In this document: positions 26,380 to 35,708 of the stretch, piece by piece
How the letters are laid out: each line of letters starts with the position of its first letter
Numbering within the stretch: position 1 is the first letter of the stretch
Source of the DNA: Crenobacter luteus
Lineage (GTDB): Bacteria; Pseudomonadota; Gammaproteobacteria; Burkholderiales; Chromobacteriaceae
DNA: 64,000 nt
Direction of reading: 5' to 3'
Assembly: GCF_004345725.1 (NCBI RefSeq)
Contig: NZ_SLXG01000010.1
Location: 1-64,000, forward strand
Position numbers and translations under genes: made by a program
The notes under the pieces: generated by a model
Told to the model about the DNA's origin: nothing
What the model saw: the letters and a program-made list of their open reading frames with translations, nothing else
Databases searched by the model: none

Positions 26380-27324
26380 TTATTCCGCGTCGGCACCGTC
26401 CTCGTCTGCGGGCCAGGGTTGGCCGAGGCCCGCCGCGACCAGGTCCTCGCGCGTCAGGAGGAACACGAAGCCGTCGCCGCCGCTGGTCTCGAGCCACACG
26501 AAGGGCAGCTGCGGGTAGGCCGCCTCGAGCACCTCGCGGTTGTGGCCGATCTCGACCAGCAGCACGCCCTTCGGGTTGAGGCGCGCGGCGGCTTCCGCGA
26601 GGATGGCGCGCGTGTGGTCGAGGCCGTCCTCGCCCGAACCGAGCGCCATTTCCGGCTCGTGGCGGTACTCGTCGGGCAGCTCGTCCATCGCGTCCTCGTC
26701 GACGTAGGGCGGGTTGGAGACGATCAGGTCGTAGCTTTCCTCTAGCCCAGCGAACAGGTCGGTGTGGATCAGCTGCACGCGCTCCTCGAGGCCGTAGTCC
26801 TGCACGTTGACGCTGGCGACCTCGAGCGCGTCGAGCGACAGGTCGACCGCGTCGACCTCGGCGTCCGGGTAGTGGTGCGCGATCTGGATCGCCAGGCAGC
26901 CCGAGCCGGTGCACAGGTCGAGCGCGCGGTGCACCAGTTCCGGGTGTTCGATCCACGGCGCGAGCGGCTCGCCGAGCAGTTCGTAGATGAAGGAGCGCGG
27001 CACCAGCACGCGCTCGTCGACGTAGAAGCTGAAGTCGCCCTGCCACGCCTCGTGCGTCAGGTAGGCGACCGGCACCTTCTCGACCGCGCGGCGCTCGACC
27101 AGCTCGAGCACGTCCTTCACCTCCTGCGGCAGCAGGCGCGCGTCGAGGAAGGGTTCGAGGCGGTCGATCGGCAGGTTCAGCGTCTTGAGGATCAGGTAGG
27201 CGGCCTCGTCGTAGGCGTTGCTGGTGCCGTGGCCGTAGAAGAGGCCGGCCTCGTTGAAGCGCGACACCGCGAAGCGCACGAGGTCGCGCACGGTGAAGAG
27301 GGTTTCGGCGGCTTGGCTGTACAT
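26380..27324 (-). CDS. prmB: Ribosomal protein uL3 glutamine N5-methyltransferase PrmB
   Basis: A 314-residue SAM-dependent methyltransferase that methylates a glutamine of ribosomal protein L3. SAM-binding motif I is LDLCTGSGCLAIQIA (CTGSGC at 138-143), and the N5-Gln methyltransferase motif NPPY is at 204-207 (IVSNPPYVDEDAM). The YxVDERVLVPRSF segment separates PrmB from the release-factor enzyme PrmC. ATG 27324 (MYSQAAETLFTV) is preferred over 27375 because AAGGAAA lies just upstream. A TTGGCCGAG copy near its C-terminus (26419) is read Leu-Gly-Gln. Confidence 0.92.
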   Translation of the reverse strand: MYSQAAETLFTVRDLVRFAVSRFNEAGLFYGHGTSNAYDEAAYLILKTLNLPIDRLEPFLDARLLPQEVKDVLELVERRAVEKVPVAYLTHEAWQGDFSFYVDERVLVPRSFIYELLGEPLAPWIEHPELVHRALDLCTGSGCLAIQIAHHYPDAEVDAVDLSLDALEVASVNVQDYGLEERVQLIHTDLFAGLEESYDLIVSNPPYVDEDAMDELPDEYRHEPEMALGSGEDGLDHTRAILAEAAARLNPKGVLLVEIGHNREVLEAAYPQLPFVWLETSGGDGFVFLLTREDLVAAGLGQPWPADEDGADAE

Positions 27325-27345
27325 GGATGTTTCCTTGAATGACAA

Positions 27346-27378
27346 AGGTTGGCCGAGCCTTGGGGGCTCGGCCAACCT
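27346..27378. repeat. Inverted pair of TTGGCCGAG words forming a hairpin
   Basis: AGGTTGGCCGAGCC (27346-27359) and its exact reverse complement (27365-27378) are separated by 5 bases, giving a 14-base perfect stem between the pgm stop and prmB start. On the minus strand the T run lies before the stem, so it is a poor intrinsic terminator. It resembles the inverted uptake-sequence pairs found at gene ends in Neisseria. Confidence 0.7.
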
Positions 27379-27396
27379 CGATAGAAAAAACCGCGA

Positions 27397-28773
27397 TCAG
27401 AACGGCAGCTTGGCCTTCGTCTCGGCGGCGAGCACGCGGCGGAAGTCGGCCTTGATGCGCTCGAGCGCGTCCTCGGTGTCGGCCTCGAAGCGCAGCACGA
27501 TCACCGGCGTGGTGTTCGACGCGCGCGCCAGGCCGAAGCCGTCCGGGTACTCGACGCGTAGGCCGTCGAGGGTGATCACCTCGGCGGCGCCGTCGAAGCG
27601 CGCGCTCTGTTGCAGGCGGGCGATCAGCGCGTGGTTGTCGCCTTCCTTGGCCATCTTCAGGTTCAGCTCCGGCGTCGAGATCGCGTTCGGCAGCGCGTTC
27701 AGCAGCTCGCTCGGGTCGTCGACGCGCGACAGCACCTCCAGAAGGCGCGCGCCGGCGTACAGGCCGTCGTCGAAGCCGTACCAGCGCTCCTTGAAGAACA
27801 CGTGGCCGCTCATCTCGCCGGCGACCAGCGCGCCGGTTTCCTTGATCGCCGCCTTGATGAAGCTGTGACCGGTGCGCGCCATCACCGGTTCGCCGCCGTT
27901 GTCGCGGATCCACGGCGCCAACAGGCGCGTCGATTTCACGTCGTAGATCACCTTGGCGCCCGGGTTGCGCTCGAGCACGTCGGCGGCGAACAGCATCAGC
28001 TGGCGGTCCGGCCAGATGATGTTGCCTTCCTTGGTGACCACGCCGAGGCGGTCGCCGTCGCCGTCGAAGGCGAGGCCGAGTTCGGCGTCGGTCTTGGCGA
28101 GCGCGTCGATCACGTCGGCGAGGTTCTCGGGCTTGGCCGGGTCCGGGTGGTGGTTCGGGAAGCTGCCGTCGACCTCGCAGAACAGCTCGCGCACGCGGCA
28201 GCCGAGGCGGCGGAACAGCAGCGGCGCGAAGGCGCCCGGCACGCCGTTGCCGCAGTCGATCACGATGTTCATCGGGCGTTCGAGCTTGACGTCGCCGACG
28301 ATGCGCTTCAGGTAGGCCTCGACGATGTCGTGCGTGCGGTAGCCGCCTGCGCCGTCGACGAAATCCTTGTCGCGGATGCGCGCGTAGAGCGCCTGGATCG
28401 CGTCGCCGGCGAGCGTGTCGCCGGCCAGCATCATCTTGAAGCCGTTGTACTCGGGCGGGTTGTGGCTGCCGGTCACCATCACGCCGGACAGCGTGCCCAG
28501 TTCGTGCGCGGCGAAGTAGAGCATCGGCGTCGCGACGCGGCCGACGTCGATCACGTCGACGCCGGTGGCGCGGATCCCTTCGGCGAGCGCCTCGGCGAGG
28601 TCGGGCCCGGACAGCCGGCCGTCGCGGCCGATCACGATCGCCTTGACCGCGCGCGCGCGCGCCTCGCTGCCGATCGCGCGGCCGATCAGCCGTGCGGCGT
28701 CGAGCGTCAGCGTCTTGCCGACGATGCCGCGGATGTCGTAGGCCTTGAAGATGTCTTTGGATAGGGTCGCCAT
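27397..28773 (-). CDS. Phosphomannomutase / phosphoglucomutase
   Basis: A 458-residue alpha-D-phosphohexomutase (AlgC/ManB/PMM-PGM type) interconverting 1- and 6-phosphates of mannose or glucose. Phosphoserine loop TGSHNPPEYNG (S103), metal-binding DGDGDR (about 238), sugar-binding GEMSGHVFF, and a C-terminal phosphate-binding RASNTTP. Length matches Pseudomonas AlgC. It supplies sugar nucleotides for LPS and exopolysaccharide. Start ATG 28773 begins MATLSKDIFKAYDIRG as in orthologues. It lies between trpD and prmB on the same strand. Confidence 0.92.
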   Translation of the reverse strand: MATLSKDIFKAYDIRGIVGKTLTLDAARLIGRAIGSEARARAVKAIVIGRDGRLSGPDLAEALAEGIRATGVDVIDVGRVATPMLYFAAHELGTLSGVMVTGSHNPPEYNGFKMMLAGDTLAGDAIQALYARIRDKDFVDGAGGYRTHDIVEAYLKRIVGDVKLERPMNIVIDCGNGVPGAFAPLLFRRLGCRVRELFCEVDGSFPNHHPDPAKPENLADVIDALAKTDAELGLAFDGDGDRLGVVTKEGNIIWPDRQLMLFAADVLERNPGAKVIYDVKSTRLLAPWIRDNGGEPVMARTGHSFIKAAIKETGALVAGEMSGHVFFKERWYGFDDGLYAGARLLEVLSRVDDPSELLNALPNAISTPELNLKMAKEGDNHALIARLQQSARFDGAAEVITLDGLRVEYPDGFGLARASNTTPVIVLRFEADTEDALERIKADFRRVLAAETKAKLPF

Positions 28774-28811
28774 GTCGGATGGTGTCCTGGGTTTGAGCTG
28801 GATGCGGGGGG

Positions 28812-28833
28812 GCTCGGCCGACGTCGGCCGAGC
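28812..28833. repeat. 22-base perfect palindrome, variant word pair
   Basis: Two half sites GCTCGGCCGAC / GTCGGCCGAGC meet head to head between trpD and pgm. Each half differs from the GTTGGCCGAGC word by a single T-to-C change, so it looks like a drifted inverted pair of the same signal. Confidence 0.45.
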
Positions 28834-28841
28834 GTCGGGGT

Positions 28842-29867
28842 TCACAGCGCCTGGCCGAATGCGACCAGCTCGGCGAGCTTGGCGCGCGCGGCGCCCGAGT
28901 CGATCGCGGCGCGCGCGCGCTCGATGCCCTCGCCGAAGTCGGCGGCGACGTCGGCGGCGTACAGCGCGGCGGCGGCGTTCAAGAGCACGATGTCGCGGTG
29001 CGGGCCCTCGTCGCCGTCGAGCACCGCCAGCACCATCGCGCGCGATTCGTCGGCGCCGGCGACGCGGATCGGCTTGAGGTCGTCGGTCAGCGTGAAGCCG
29101 TAGCGGGTCGGGTCGAGTTCGTATTCCTCGACGCGACCGTCCTTCAGCTCGGCGACCAGCGTCTTGTCGGCGATGGTGATCTCGTCCAGACCGTCGCGGC
29201 CGTGCACCACCAGCACGTGGCGGCTGCCGAGCTGCTTCAACACGCGCGCCTGGATGCCGACGAGGTCGGGGTGGAACACGCCCATCAGCTGGCACTCGGC
29301 GTTGGCCGGGTTGGTCAGCGGCCCGAGGATGTTGAAGATGGTGCGCACGCCGAGCTCTTTTCGGATCGGCGCGACGTGGCGCATCGCGCTGTGGTAGTTG
29401 GGCGCGAACATGAAGCCGGCGCCGACCGCGTCGATCGTCGCGCCGACCTGTTCCGGCGTCAGGTCGAGCCGCACGCCGAGCGATTCGAGCACGTCGGCGC
29501 TGCCGGAGCTCGACGACACCGCGCGGCCGCCGTGCTTGGCGACGCGCGCGCCGGCGGCAGCGGCGACGAACATCGTCGTCGTCGAGATGTTGAAGGTGTG
29601 CGCCTTGTCGCCGCCGGTGCCGACGATGTCCAGCAGGTGGCTACGGTCGGCCACCGGCACCGGGGTGGCGAATTCGCGCATGATGGTCGCCGCGGCGGCG
29701 ATCTCGGATACCGATTCGGTCTTGACGCGCAAGCCGACCAGGATCGCCGCGGTCAGCACCGGCGACACCTCGCCGCTCATGATCTGCCGCATCAGGTCGA
29801 GCATTTCGTCGTAGAAGAGTTCGTTCTGATCGATCAGTCGGTTGAGGGCGGCCTGGGGGGTGATCAT
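28842..29867 (-). CDS. trpD: Anthranilate phosphoribosyltransferase
   Basis: A 341-residue enzyme joining anthranilate and PRPP in tryptophan synthesis. It carries the glycine-rich PRPP loop [17 protein letters not shown] (GTGGD at 83-87) and the [18 protein letters not shown] segment. It lies 75 bases downstream of trpG on the minus strand. trpC is not adjacent and trpE is 19 kb away with gph, so the pathway genes are split into blocks. Confidence 0.95.
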   Translation of the reverse strand: MITPQAALNRLIDQNELFYDEMLDLMRQIMSGEVSPVLTAAILVGLRVKTESVSEIAAAATIMREFATPVPVADRSHLLDIVGTGGDKAHTFNISTTTMFVAAAAGARVAKHGGRAVSSSSGSADVLESLGVRLDLTPEQVGATIDAVGAGFMFAPNYHSAMRHVAPIRKELGVRTIFNILGPLTNPANAECQLMGVFHPDLVGIQARVLKQLGSRHVLVVHGRDGLDEITIADKTLVAELKDGRVEEYELDPTRYGFTLTDDLKPIRVAGADESRAMVLAVLDGDEGPHRDIVLLNAAAALYAADVAADFGEGIERARAAIDSGAARAKLAELVAFGQAL

Positions 29868-29942
29868 CGCAATCCTTGTCGGGTTCGGTTTCGGGGGAGG
29901 GCAGAGGGGCGACGGCCGGAGCCCGGCCGCCCGGCCGGCGCG

Positions 29943-30512
29943 TCAGGCGTGTTCCCTCAGGAAGTTCGACAGCATGTCGTGGCCGTGCTGGGTCAGGATC
30001 GACTCCGGGTGGAACTGCACGCCCTCGACCGGCAGCGTCTTGTGGCGCACGCCCATGATCTCGCCGTCGTCGGTCCACGCGGTGACCTCGAGGCAGTCGG
30101 GCAGGCTCGCGCGCTCGATCACCAGGCTGTGGTAGCGGGTGCAGGTCACCGGGTTGGGCAGGCCGCGGAACACGCCGGCGTCCAGATGGTGCACCGGCGA
30201 GGTCTTGCCGTGCATCAGTTGCTGGGCGTGCACCACCTTGCCGCCGAAGGCCTGGCCGATGCTCTGATGGCCGAGGCAGACGCCGAGGATGGGAATCTCG
30301 CCGGCGAAACGCTCGATCGCGGCGAGCGACACGCCGGCTTCGTTCGGCGTGCACGGGCCGGGCGAGACGACCAGGTACTGCGGCTTGAGCGCGGCGATCT
30401 CGTCGAGGCTGATCTCGTCGTTGCGGAACACCTTCACCTCCTGGCCGAGTTCGGCGAAGTACTGCACCAGGTTGTAGGTGAAGCTGTCGTAGTTGTCGAT
30501 CATCAGAAGCAT
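29943..30512 (-). CDS. trpG: Anthranilate synthase component II (glutamine amidotransferase)
   Basis: A 189-residue class I glutamine amidotransferase that feeds ammonia to TrpE. Catalytic Cys79 in GVCLGHQ; His and Glu in the C-terminal FHPES. The N-terminus [19 protein letters not shown] is typical of TrpG/PabA. It heads trpG-trpD. It could also serve PabB, as one TrpG does in several proteobacteria. Start ATG 30512 has AGG 8 bases upstream. Confidence 0.93.
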   Translation of the reverse strand: MLLMIDNYDSFTYNLVQYFAELGQEVKVFRNDEISLDEIAALKPQYLVVSPGPCTPNEAGVSLAAIERFAGEIPILGVCLGHQSIGQAFGGKVVHAQQLMHGKTSPVHHLDAGVFRGLPNPVTCTRYHSLVIERASLPDCLEVTAWTDDGEIMGVRHKTLPVEGVQFHPESILTQHGHDMLSNFLREHA

Positions 30513-30753
30513 TTTGTGACCTAAGGCGCTGAATTTGTCATGTTTGCTTGCGTTGGGGCCAGGTCCGTTACTCACAGCCTTACTCACAATCGCATTTGAT
30601 GGGCATGCCCGGAGCGGGTTGCTGCACTGCATTTTCATTCCAAACCCGGCCTGCCGCAACATCGTCTTGCCGGTGGGCGATGCGGGCCGCTTTCCATCGT
30701 GACAAGCGCGTGCATGACGGACGCGCCGTGCAGAGCGGCCCGCCGGCGCCCGG

Positions 30754-32094
30754 CTAGCGAGCTTCCGGCGCGGCGGTCCGGGGCGCCGTCGCCGGCAACC
30801 GGATGGCGATCGCGGCGCCGTCGCGCGACGCGGTCGACGCGACGCGGCCGCCGAGCGGCTCGGCCCGGTCGCGCAGCGCCTGCAGCAGCGCCTCGTCGCT
30901 ACGCCCGCCGCGATTCGCGCCGCCGTGTCCGCGTACCGTGAGGCACAGCGTGCCGCCGTCCTCGTGCAGCTCGACGCTCGCGGCCCGCGTGCCTTCGCGA
31001 ACGGCGACGAGGGCGAGCGCATCGCCGGCGAGGCGGGACAGCGCGAGCGCCTGAGGCGCCTGCGGCGCGAAGCGGCCGAGGCGGTTGTCGACCGTCACGC
31101 GGACGCCGTGGGCGGTCTCGGCGTCGCGGGCGGCGCGCGCGATCGCCTCCGCCAGCGTTTCGGCGTCGAGCGCCGCCGGCTGCAGCGTCTGCGCGAGGCG
31201 GAGGGTGTCGTCGAGCGCGGCGAGCAGGGCGGAGTGGCTGGCGGCCAGCGCGGCGCCGTCGTCGCGGGCGGCGGCGTGTTCGAGCGCGATCCGGGCCGCC
31301 TCCAGACGTTGGCCGAGGCCGTCGCGCAGCGCGGCCGCGATCCGGCTCCGTTCCGCCTCCTGCGCGTCGAGCAGCCGCCGTGCCCGCGCGCCGAGCCGGC
31401 TGGCGGTGCGGCGCCGCTCGGCGACGTTGAGCGCGACAGCGCTGGCCAGCACCAGCAGCAGGGCGCAAAGGCCCAGCGCGGCGACGCCGCCCAGCGTCGC
31501 GTCGATGCGGGCGCGCGTCTTTGCGCGCGAGGCGCTGATCTCGCGCTCGACGTCGTCGAGGTAGACGCCGGTGCCGATCATCCAGTCCCAGCGCGGCAGA
31601 TGCACGACGTAGCCGAGCTTGCCGGTCAGCTTGCCGGTCGACGGCTTTTCCCATTCGTAGCGGGCAAAGCCGTCGCCGCGCCGCGCGGTGTGCAGCAGCG
31701 CCTGGATTACCTGACGGCCGTGCGGGTCGGTCAGCGCCCACAGATTGTGGCCGACCAGCTCGGGCTTGCGCGGGTGGACCAGGCTATTGCCGCCGGTGTC
31801 GTAGGCGAAAAAGTAGCCGTCGTCGCCGTAGTCGAGGCCGGCGAGGAGGGCCTTGGCCTGTTCGCGGGTCGCCGCGTCGTCGCGTCCCGATTCGTACAGC
31901 GGCCTGATCGCGGCCAGCGCGAGCTCGACGTAGTGCTTGAGCTCGGCGCGGTGCGCGGCGTAGAGGCGCTCCTCGAGCAGCGCGACCTGCTGCTCGGCCA
32001 ACTGCCGCGACTGGTGGAGCAGCAGCGCGCCGACGGCGGCCAGCGACAGCAGCGACAACATGACGAGAAGGACGGTTTTCTGCTTGAGCGACAT
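30754..32094 (-). CDS. Cache-domain sensor with degenerate histidine kinase core
   Basis: A 446-residue membrane protein. Helix 1 (about 7-27); periplasmic single Cache (sCache_2) domain to ~185 with [19 protein letters not shown] and [15 protein letters not shown]; helix 2 (about 200-222); then a dimerisation region like NarX-family HisKA_3. Where active kinases have ARELHDGLGQ, this one has [10 protein letters not shown]: the phospho-accepting His is Arg (CGC, not CAC). The ATPase part keeps only traces (LGG near the end), lacking the N-box Asn and a clear DxGxG. So it is probably a pseudokinase sensor. No response regulator is next to it. ATG 32094 is chosen for the membrane helix; its RBS is weak. 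Two TTGGCCGAG copies. Confidence 0.75.
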   Translation of the reverse strand: MSLKQKTVLLVMLSLLSLAAVGALLLHQSRQLAEQQVALLEERLYAAHRAELKHYVELALAAIRPLYESGRDDAATREQAKALLAGLDYGDDGYFFAYDTGGNSLVHPRKPELVGHNLWALTDPHGRQVIQALLHTARRGDGFARYEWEKPSTGKLTGKLGYVVHLPRWDWMIGTGVYLDDVEREISASRAKTRARIDATLGGVAALGLCALLLVLASAVALNVAERRRTASRLGARARRLLDAQEAERSRIAAALRDGLGQRLEAARIALEHAAARDDGAALAASHSALLAALDDTLRLAQTLQPAALDAETLAEAIARAARDAETAHGVRVTVDNRLGRFAPQAPQALALSRLAGDALALVAVREGTRAASVELHEDGGTLCLTVRGHGGANRGGRSDEALLQALRDRAEPLGGRVASTASRDGAAIAIRLPATAPRTAAPEAR

Positions 32095-32570
32095 GCGAAC
32101 TGGCGGCGCAAGGGGTAGGAAAGGCGGCAATGTACACCGAATGCCCGCGTCCGTCTCGTGGGCATGCCGGGAGCGGCCGGCGCGCCGTGGCGGCAGAAAC
32201 GCCACCGCAGGGCGTCGTGTGTCGCGTTCCGGAATTTCGCAAAAGCGACAGCGGCCTACACATGTGGTCGCGGCCGCGCACGCCGGGAAGGGGCGGTGCG
32301 CGCGCGGCGAAAAGTTTCAGGGTCTTGATCGGAAAGGGGATTTTGGCTGTCCTGCGCGCGTTTGTTGCGCTGCAGCAGCTACGGGGCGAGGGTCGGACCC
32401 ATGATTGTCCGCACGGGCAATTGCTGAAAACATCCACTCGCCAGCCCCTTGCCGTGCCCGTCGATGCGACCGGCGAGCGGCGCGCAGCACGGCCGCACGA
32501 TAAAGGCCGGCTCGAGACAAGGCGTGCCCGACGCGCCGCCACCGTTACACCCGTCTACGGAGAAGTCCCC
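32095..32570. other. 476-base gene-free region before aotJ
   Basis: No convincing gene. It should hold the promoters of the leftward sensor gene and the rightward aotJ. TGTCGC at 32220-32225 and GCGACA at 32245-32250 form an inverted pair. TGTCGC followed after 8 bases by AT is loosely like Pseudomonas AraC-type ArgR half-sites, and a similar TGTCGT-N8-AT stands before aruC. GGAGAAG at 32560-32566 is the aotJ ribosome site. Nothing else stands out. Confidence 0.4.
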
Positions 32571-33341
32571 ATGAAGAAGCTTGTCATCTCGGTTGCCCTC
32601 GCCCTCGCCTCCACCGGCGTCATGGCCAAGGAGTGGAACGTCGTCCGCTTCGGCGTCGACGCCAACTACGCGCCGTTCGAATCGAAGGCCGCCGACGGCA
32701 AACTGGTCGGTTTCGACATCGACCTGGGCAACGCGATCTGCGAAAAGATCAAGGCCAAGTGCGTGTGGGTCGAGAACGACTTCGACGGCATGATCCCGGC
32801 GCTCAAGGCCAAGAAGTTCGACGCCATCCTGTCGTCGCTGTCGGTGACCGACAAGCGCAAGGAGCAGATCGCCTTCTCCGACAAGCTGTTCAATACCCCG
32901 GTGCGTCTGGTCGCCAGGAAAGGCTCGTCGCTCCAGCCGACCGTCGAATCGCTCAAGGGCAAACGCATCGGCGTGCAGCAGGGTACGGTGATGGAGAGCT
33001 TCGCCAAGGCGCACTGGGGCGGCAAGGGCGTGACCGTCGTGCCGTACCAGAACAACGACCTGGTGCTCGCCGACCTGGTGTCCGGCCGCCTCGACGGCAG
33101 CGTGCAGGAGGTCGTGCTGGCCGATACCGCCTTCCTGAAAACCGCGCAGGGCCGCAACTTCGGCTTCGCCGGCGGCAACCTCAACGACGTGAAGATCCTC
33201 GGCGTCGGCACCGCGGTCGGCCTCAGGAAGGAGGACAACGACCTGCGCCTCCTGATCAACAAGGCGATCGCCGACATGCACAAGGACGGCACCTACCAGC
33301 GCCTCTCGAAGAAATACTTCTCCTTCGACATCTACCACTGA
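32571..33341 (+). CDS. aotJ: Arginine/ornithine ABC transporter, periplasmic binding protein
   Basis: A 256-residue solute-binding protein of the basic amino acid family (HisJ/ArgT/AotJ). Signal peptide 1-19 (LVISVALALASTGVMA). The mature start has FGVDANYAPFESKAADGKLVGFDIDLGNAICEKI and the ligand-site GMIPALKAKKFDAILSSLSVTDKR. It leads aotJ-aotQ-aotM-aotP-argR, feeding the adjacent aruCFGD pathway, so arginine and ornithine are the likely ligands. Start ATG 32571 with GGAGAAG upstream. Confidence 0.92.
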   Translation: MKKLVISVALALASTGVMAKEWNVVRFGVDANYAPFESKAADGKLVGFDIDLGNAICEKIKAKCVWVENDFDGMIPALKAKKFDAILSSLSVTDKRKEQIAFSDKLFNTPVRLVARKGSSLQPTVESLKGKRIGVQQGTVMESFAKAHWGGKGVTVVPYQNNDLVLADLVSGRLDGSVQEVVLADTAFLKTAQGRNFGFAGGNLNDVKILGVGTAVGLRKEDNDLRLLINKAIADMHKDGTYQRLSKKYFSFDIYH

Positions 33342-33349
33342 GCCCCCTC

Positions 33350-33381
33350 GGGCGCCGCCCCTTCATTGGGGCGCGGCGCCC
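33350..33381 (+). repeat. Hairpin between aotJ and aotQ
   Basis: Imperfect inverted repeat (GGGCGCCG-CCCC paired with GGGG-CG-CGGCGCCC) directly after aotJ, with no T run. Such hairpins commonly protect the binding-protein mRNA and keep permease expression lower. Confidence 0.5.
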
Positions 33382-33488
33382 GGCGCCGTCCCGTTCCGTC
33401 CCTGCCGGACGGGGCGCGGCCGCGGGCGTGAGCGGTCCCGAAGCCTCGCACGAGAGGACCGCCGCGTCGTCAACAGAAGGAGAAAGCA

Positions 33489-34178
33489 ATGTTCCTGGAA
33501 GGCTACGGGCCGCTGATCGCCAGCGGCACCTGGGCGACGGTCAAGCTCGCGCTGCTGTCGCTCGCCGCCTCGGTGCTGATCGGCCTGGTCGGCGCCAGCG
33601 CCAAACTGTCGGCCAACCGTGCGCTGCGCGGGCTGGCCACCGGCTATACCACGCTGATCCGCAGCATTCCGGATCTGGTGATCATGCTGCTGTTGTTCTA
33701 CAGCATCCAGATGCTGCTCAACGAGTTCACCGAGTATCTGCAGCTCGAGCAGATCGACATCGACCCCTTCGTCGCCGGCGTCGTCACGCTGGCCTTCATC
33801 TACGGCGCCTACTTCACCGAGACCTTCCGCGGCGCCTTCCAGTCGGTGCCGCGCGGCCAGCTCGAGGCGGCCGTCGCCTACGGCATGGGGCCGTGGAAGG
33901 TGTTCCGCCGCGTGCTGTTCCCGCAGATGATGCGCTTCGCGCTGCCGGGCATCGGCAATAACTGGCAGGTGCTGATCAAGGCGACCGCGCTGGTGTCGAT
34001 CATCGGCCTGTCCGACGTCGTCAAGGCGACGCAGGATGCCGGCAAGGGCTCGATGCAGTTCTTCTATTTCACCGTGGTCGGCGCGCTGATCTATCTGGCG
34101 ATCACCACCGTGTCCAACGTCGCGCTGATGCGGCTGGAGCGCCGCTATTCGGTGGGCGTCAGAAAGGCCGAACTATGA
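33489..34178 (+). CDS. aotQ: Arginine/ornithine ABC transporter permease
   Basis: A 229-residue HisQ-type inner-membrane permease with about five helices. It shows the N-terminal amino-acid-permease start GYGPLIASGTWATVKLALLSL and the EAA loop QLEAAVAYGMGPWKVFRRVLFPQ that contacts the ATPase. RBS AAGGAG precedes ATG 33489. It overlaps aotM by 4 bases (ATGA). Confidence 0.92.
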   Translation: MFLEGYGPLIASGTWATVKLALLSLAASVLIGLVGASAKLSANRALRGLATGYTTLIRSIPDLVIMLLLFYSIQMLLNEFTEYLQLEQIDIDPFVAGVVTLAFIYGAYFTETFRGAFQSVPRGQLEAAVAYGMGPWKVFRRVLFPQMMRFALPGIGNNWQVLIKATALVSIIGLSDVVKATQDAGKGSMQFFYFTVVGALIYLAITTVSNVALMRLERRYSVGVRKAEL

Positions 34179-34888
34179 TCGAAATCGTTCAGGAATACTG
34201 GCAGGCTTACCTGTGGAACGACGGCGGCCAGCTGTCGGGTTTGGCGATGACGCTGTGGCTGCTGGTGATCTCGGTCGCGATCGGCTTCGTGATGTCGGTG
34301 CCGCTCGCCGTCGCGCGCGTGTCGAAAAACCCCTGGGTTCGCGGGCCGGTGTGGTTCTACACCTATGTGTTCCGCGGCACGCCGCTCTACATCCAGCTCT
34401 TGCTGTTCTACACCGGCGTCTACAGCCTGTCGGTGGTGCAGTCGAGCGATTTGTTGAATACCTTCTTCCGCGAGGGCTTCAACTGCGCGGCGCTCGCCTT
34501 CGCGCTCAACACCTGTGCCTATACCACCGAGATCTTCGCCGGCGCGATCCGTTCGACGCCGCACGGCGAGATCGAGGCGGCGCGCGCCTACGGCATGTCG
34601 ACCTTCACGATGTACCGCCGCGTGATCATCCCGTCGATGCTGCGCCGCGCGCTGCCTTTCTACGGCAACGAGGTGATCCTGATGCTGCACGCGACCACCG
34701 TCGCGTTCACCGCGACCGTGCCCGACATCCTCAAGGTCGCGCGCGACGTCAACTCGGCGACCTACGCGTCGTTCGAGGCCTTCGGCATCGCGGCCGCGCT
34801 GTACGCCGTGATCGCCTTCTTCCTCGTCTGGCTGTTCCGCCGCTGCGAAATGCACTGGCTGGCCTTCCTCAAGCCGCAATCGCACTGA
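34175..34888 (+). CDS. aotM: Arginine/ornithine ABC transporter permease
   Basis: A 237-residue HisM-type permease, the second membrane subunit. Helices start at about residue 22. The EAA loop is EIEAARAYGMSTFTMYRRVIIPS. Start ATG 34175 overlaps the aotQ stop, and aotP follows after 18 bases, so one transcript and coupled translation are expected. Confidence 0.92.
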   Translation: MIEIVQEYWQAYLWNDGGQLSGLAMTLWLLVISVAIGFVMSVPLAVARVSKNPWVRGPVWFYTYVFRGTPLYIQLLLFYTGVYSLSVVQSSDLLNTFFREGFNCAALAFALNTCAYTTEIFAGAIRSTPHGEIEAARAYGMSTFTMYRRVIIPSMLRRALPFYGNEVILMLHATTVAFTATVPDILKVARDVNSATYASFEAFGIAAALYAVIAFFLVWLFRRCEMHWLAFLKPQSH

Positions 34889-34906
34889 GCTTACGGAGTC
34901 CTCGAA

Positions 34907-35674
34907 ATGTACAAACTGGTGGTCGACGACCTGCACAAGAAATACGGCGAGCACGAAGTGCTCAAGGGCGTGTCGCTGAAGGCCCGCGCCGGCGACGTGA
35001 TCAGCATCATCGGCTCGTCCGGCTCGGGCAAGAGCACCTTCCTGCGCTGCATCAACTTCCTCGAGCAGCCGTGCGCCGGCAGCATCACCGTCAACGCCGA
35101 GCAGATCCGCACCGTGCGCGACAAGAAGGGCGCGCTGCGCGTCGCCGACGCGCGGCAGCTGCAGGCGATGCGCACCAAGCTGTCGATGGTGTTCCAGCAC
35201 TTCAACCTGTGGGCGCACATGACGGTGCTCGAGAACATCGTCGAGGCGCCGGTCAACGTGCTGGGCGTGCCGCGCGACGAGGCGGTCGCGCGCGCCAGGA
35301 AGTATCTGGCCAAGGTCGGCCTGCCCGAGAGCGTCGAGGGCAAGTACCCGTCGCACCTGTCCGGCGGCATGCAGCAGCGCGTCGCGATCGCGCGGGCGCT
35401 GGCGATGGAGCCGGAGGTGATGCTGTTCGACGAACCGACCTCGGCGCTCGACCCCGAGCTGGTCGGCGAGGTGCTCAAGGTGATGCAATCGTTGGCCGAG
35501 GAGGGGCGGACGATGGTCGTCGTCACGCACGAGATGGGCTTCGCGCGCCACGTGTCCAACCACGTCGTGTTCCTGCACCAGGGCCGCGTCGAGGAGGAGG
35601 GACACCCGGACGTGGTGCTGAACCAGCCCAAGAGCGAGCGCCTCAAGCAGTTCCTGACCGGCAGCCTGAAGTGA
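34907..35674 (+). CDS. aotP: Arginine/ornithine ABC transporter ATP-binding protein
   Basis: A 255-residue HisP/AotP ATPase. Walker [10 protein letters not shown] (about 38-46), Q-loop [11 protein letters not shown], signature LSGGMQQR, Walker [16 protein letters not shown]. The extra loop between Walker A and Q-loop ([18 protein letters not shown]) is typical of basic amino-acid importers. P. aeruginosa has an additional aotO gene in this operon that is absent here. One TTGGCCGAG copy (35492) codes Leu-Ala-Glu. Confidence 0.94.
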   Translation: MYKLVVDDLHKKYGEHEVLKGVSLKARAGDVISIIGSSGSGKSTFLRCINFLEQPCAGSITVNAEQIRTVRDKKGALRVADARQLQAMRTKLSMVFQHFNLWAHMTVLENIVEAPVNVLGVPRDEAVARARKYLAKVGLPESVEGKYPSHLSGGMQQRVAIARALAMEPEVMLFDEPTSALDPELVGEVLKVMQSLAEEGRTMVVVTHEMGFARHVSNHVVFLHQGRVEEEGHPDVVLNQPKSERLKQFLTGSLK

Positions 35675-35708
35675 TGCCGGCGCGATGCAGCCTGCGGCGG
35701 GAGGCGTG

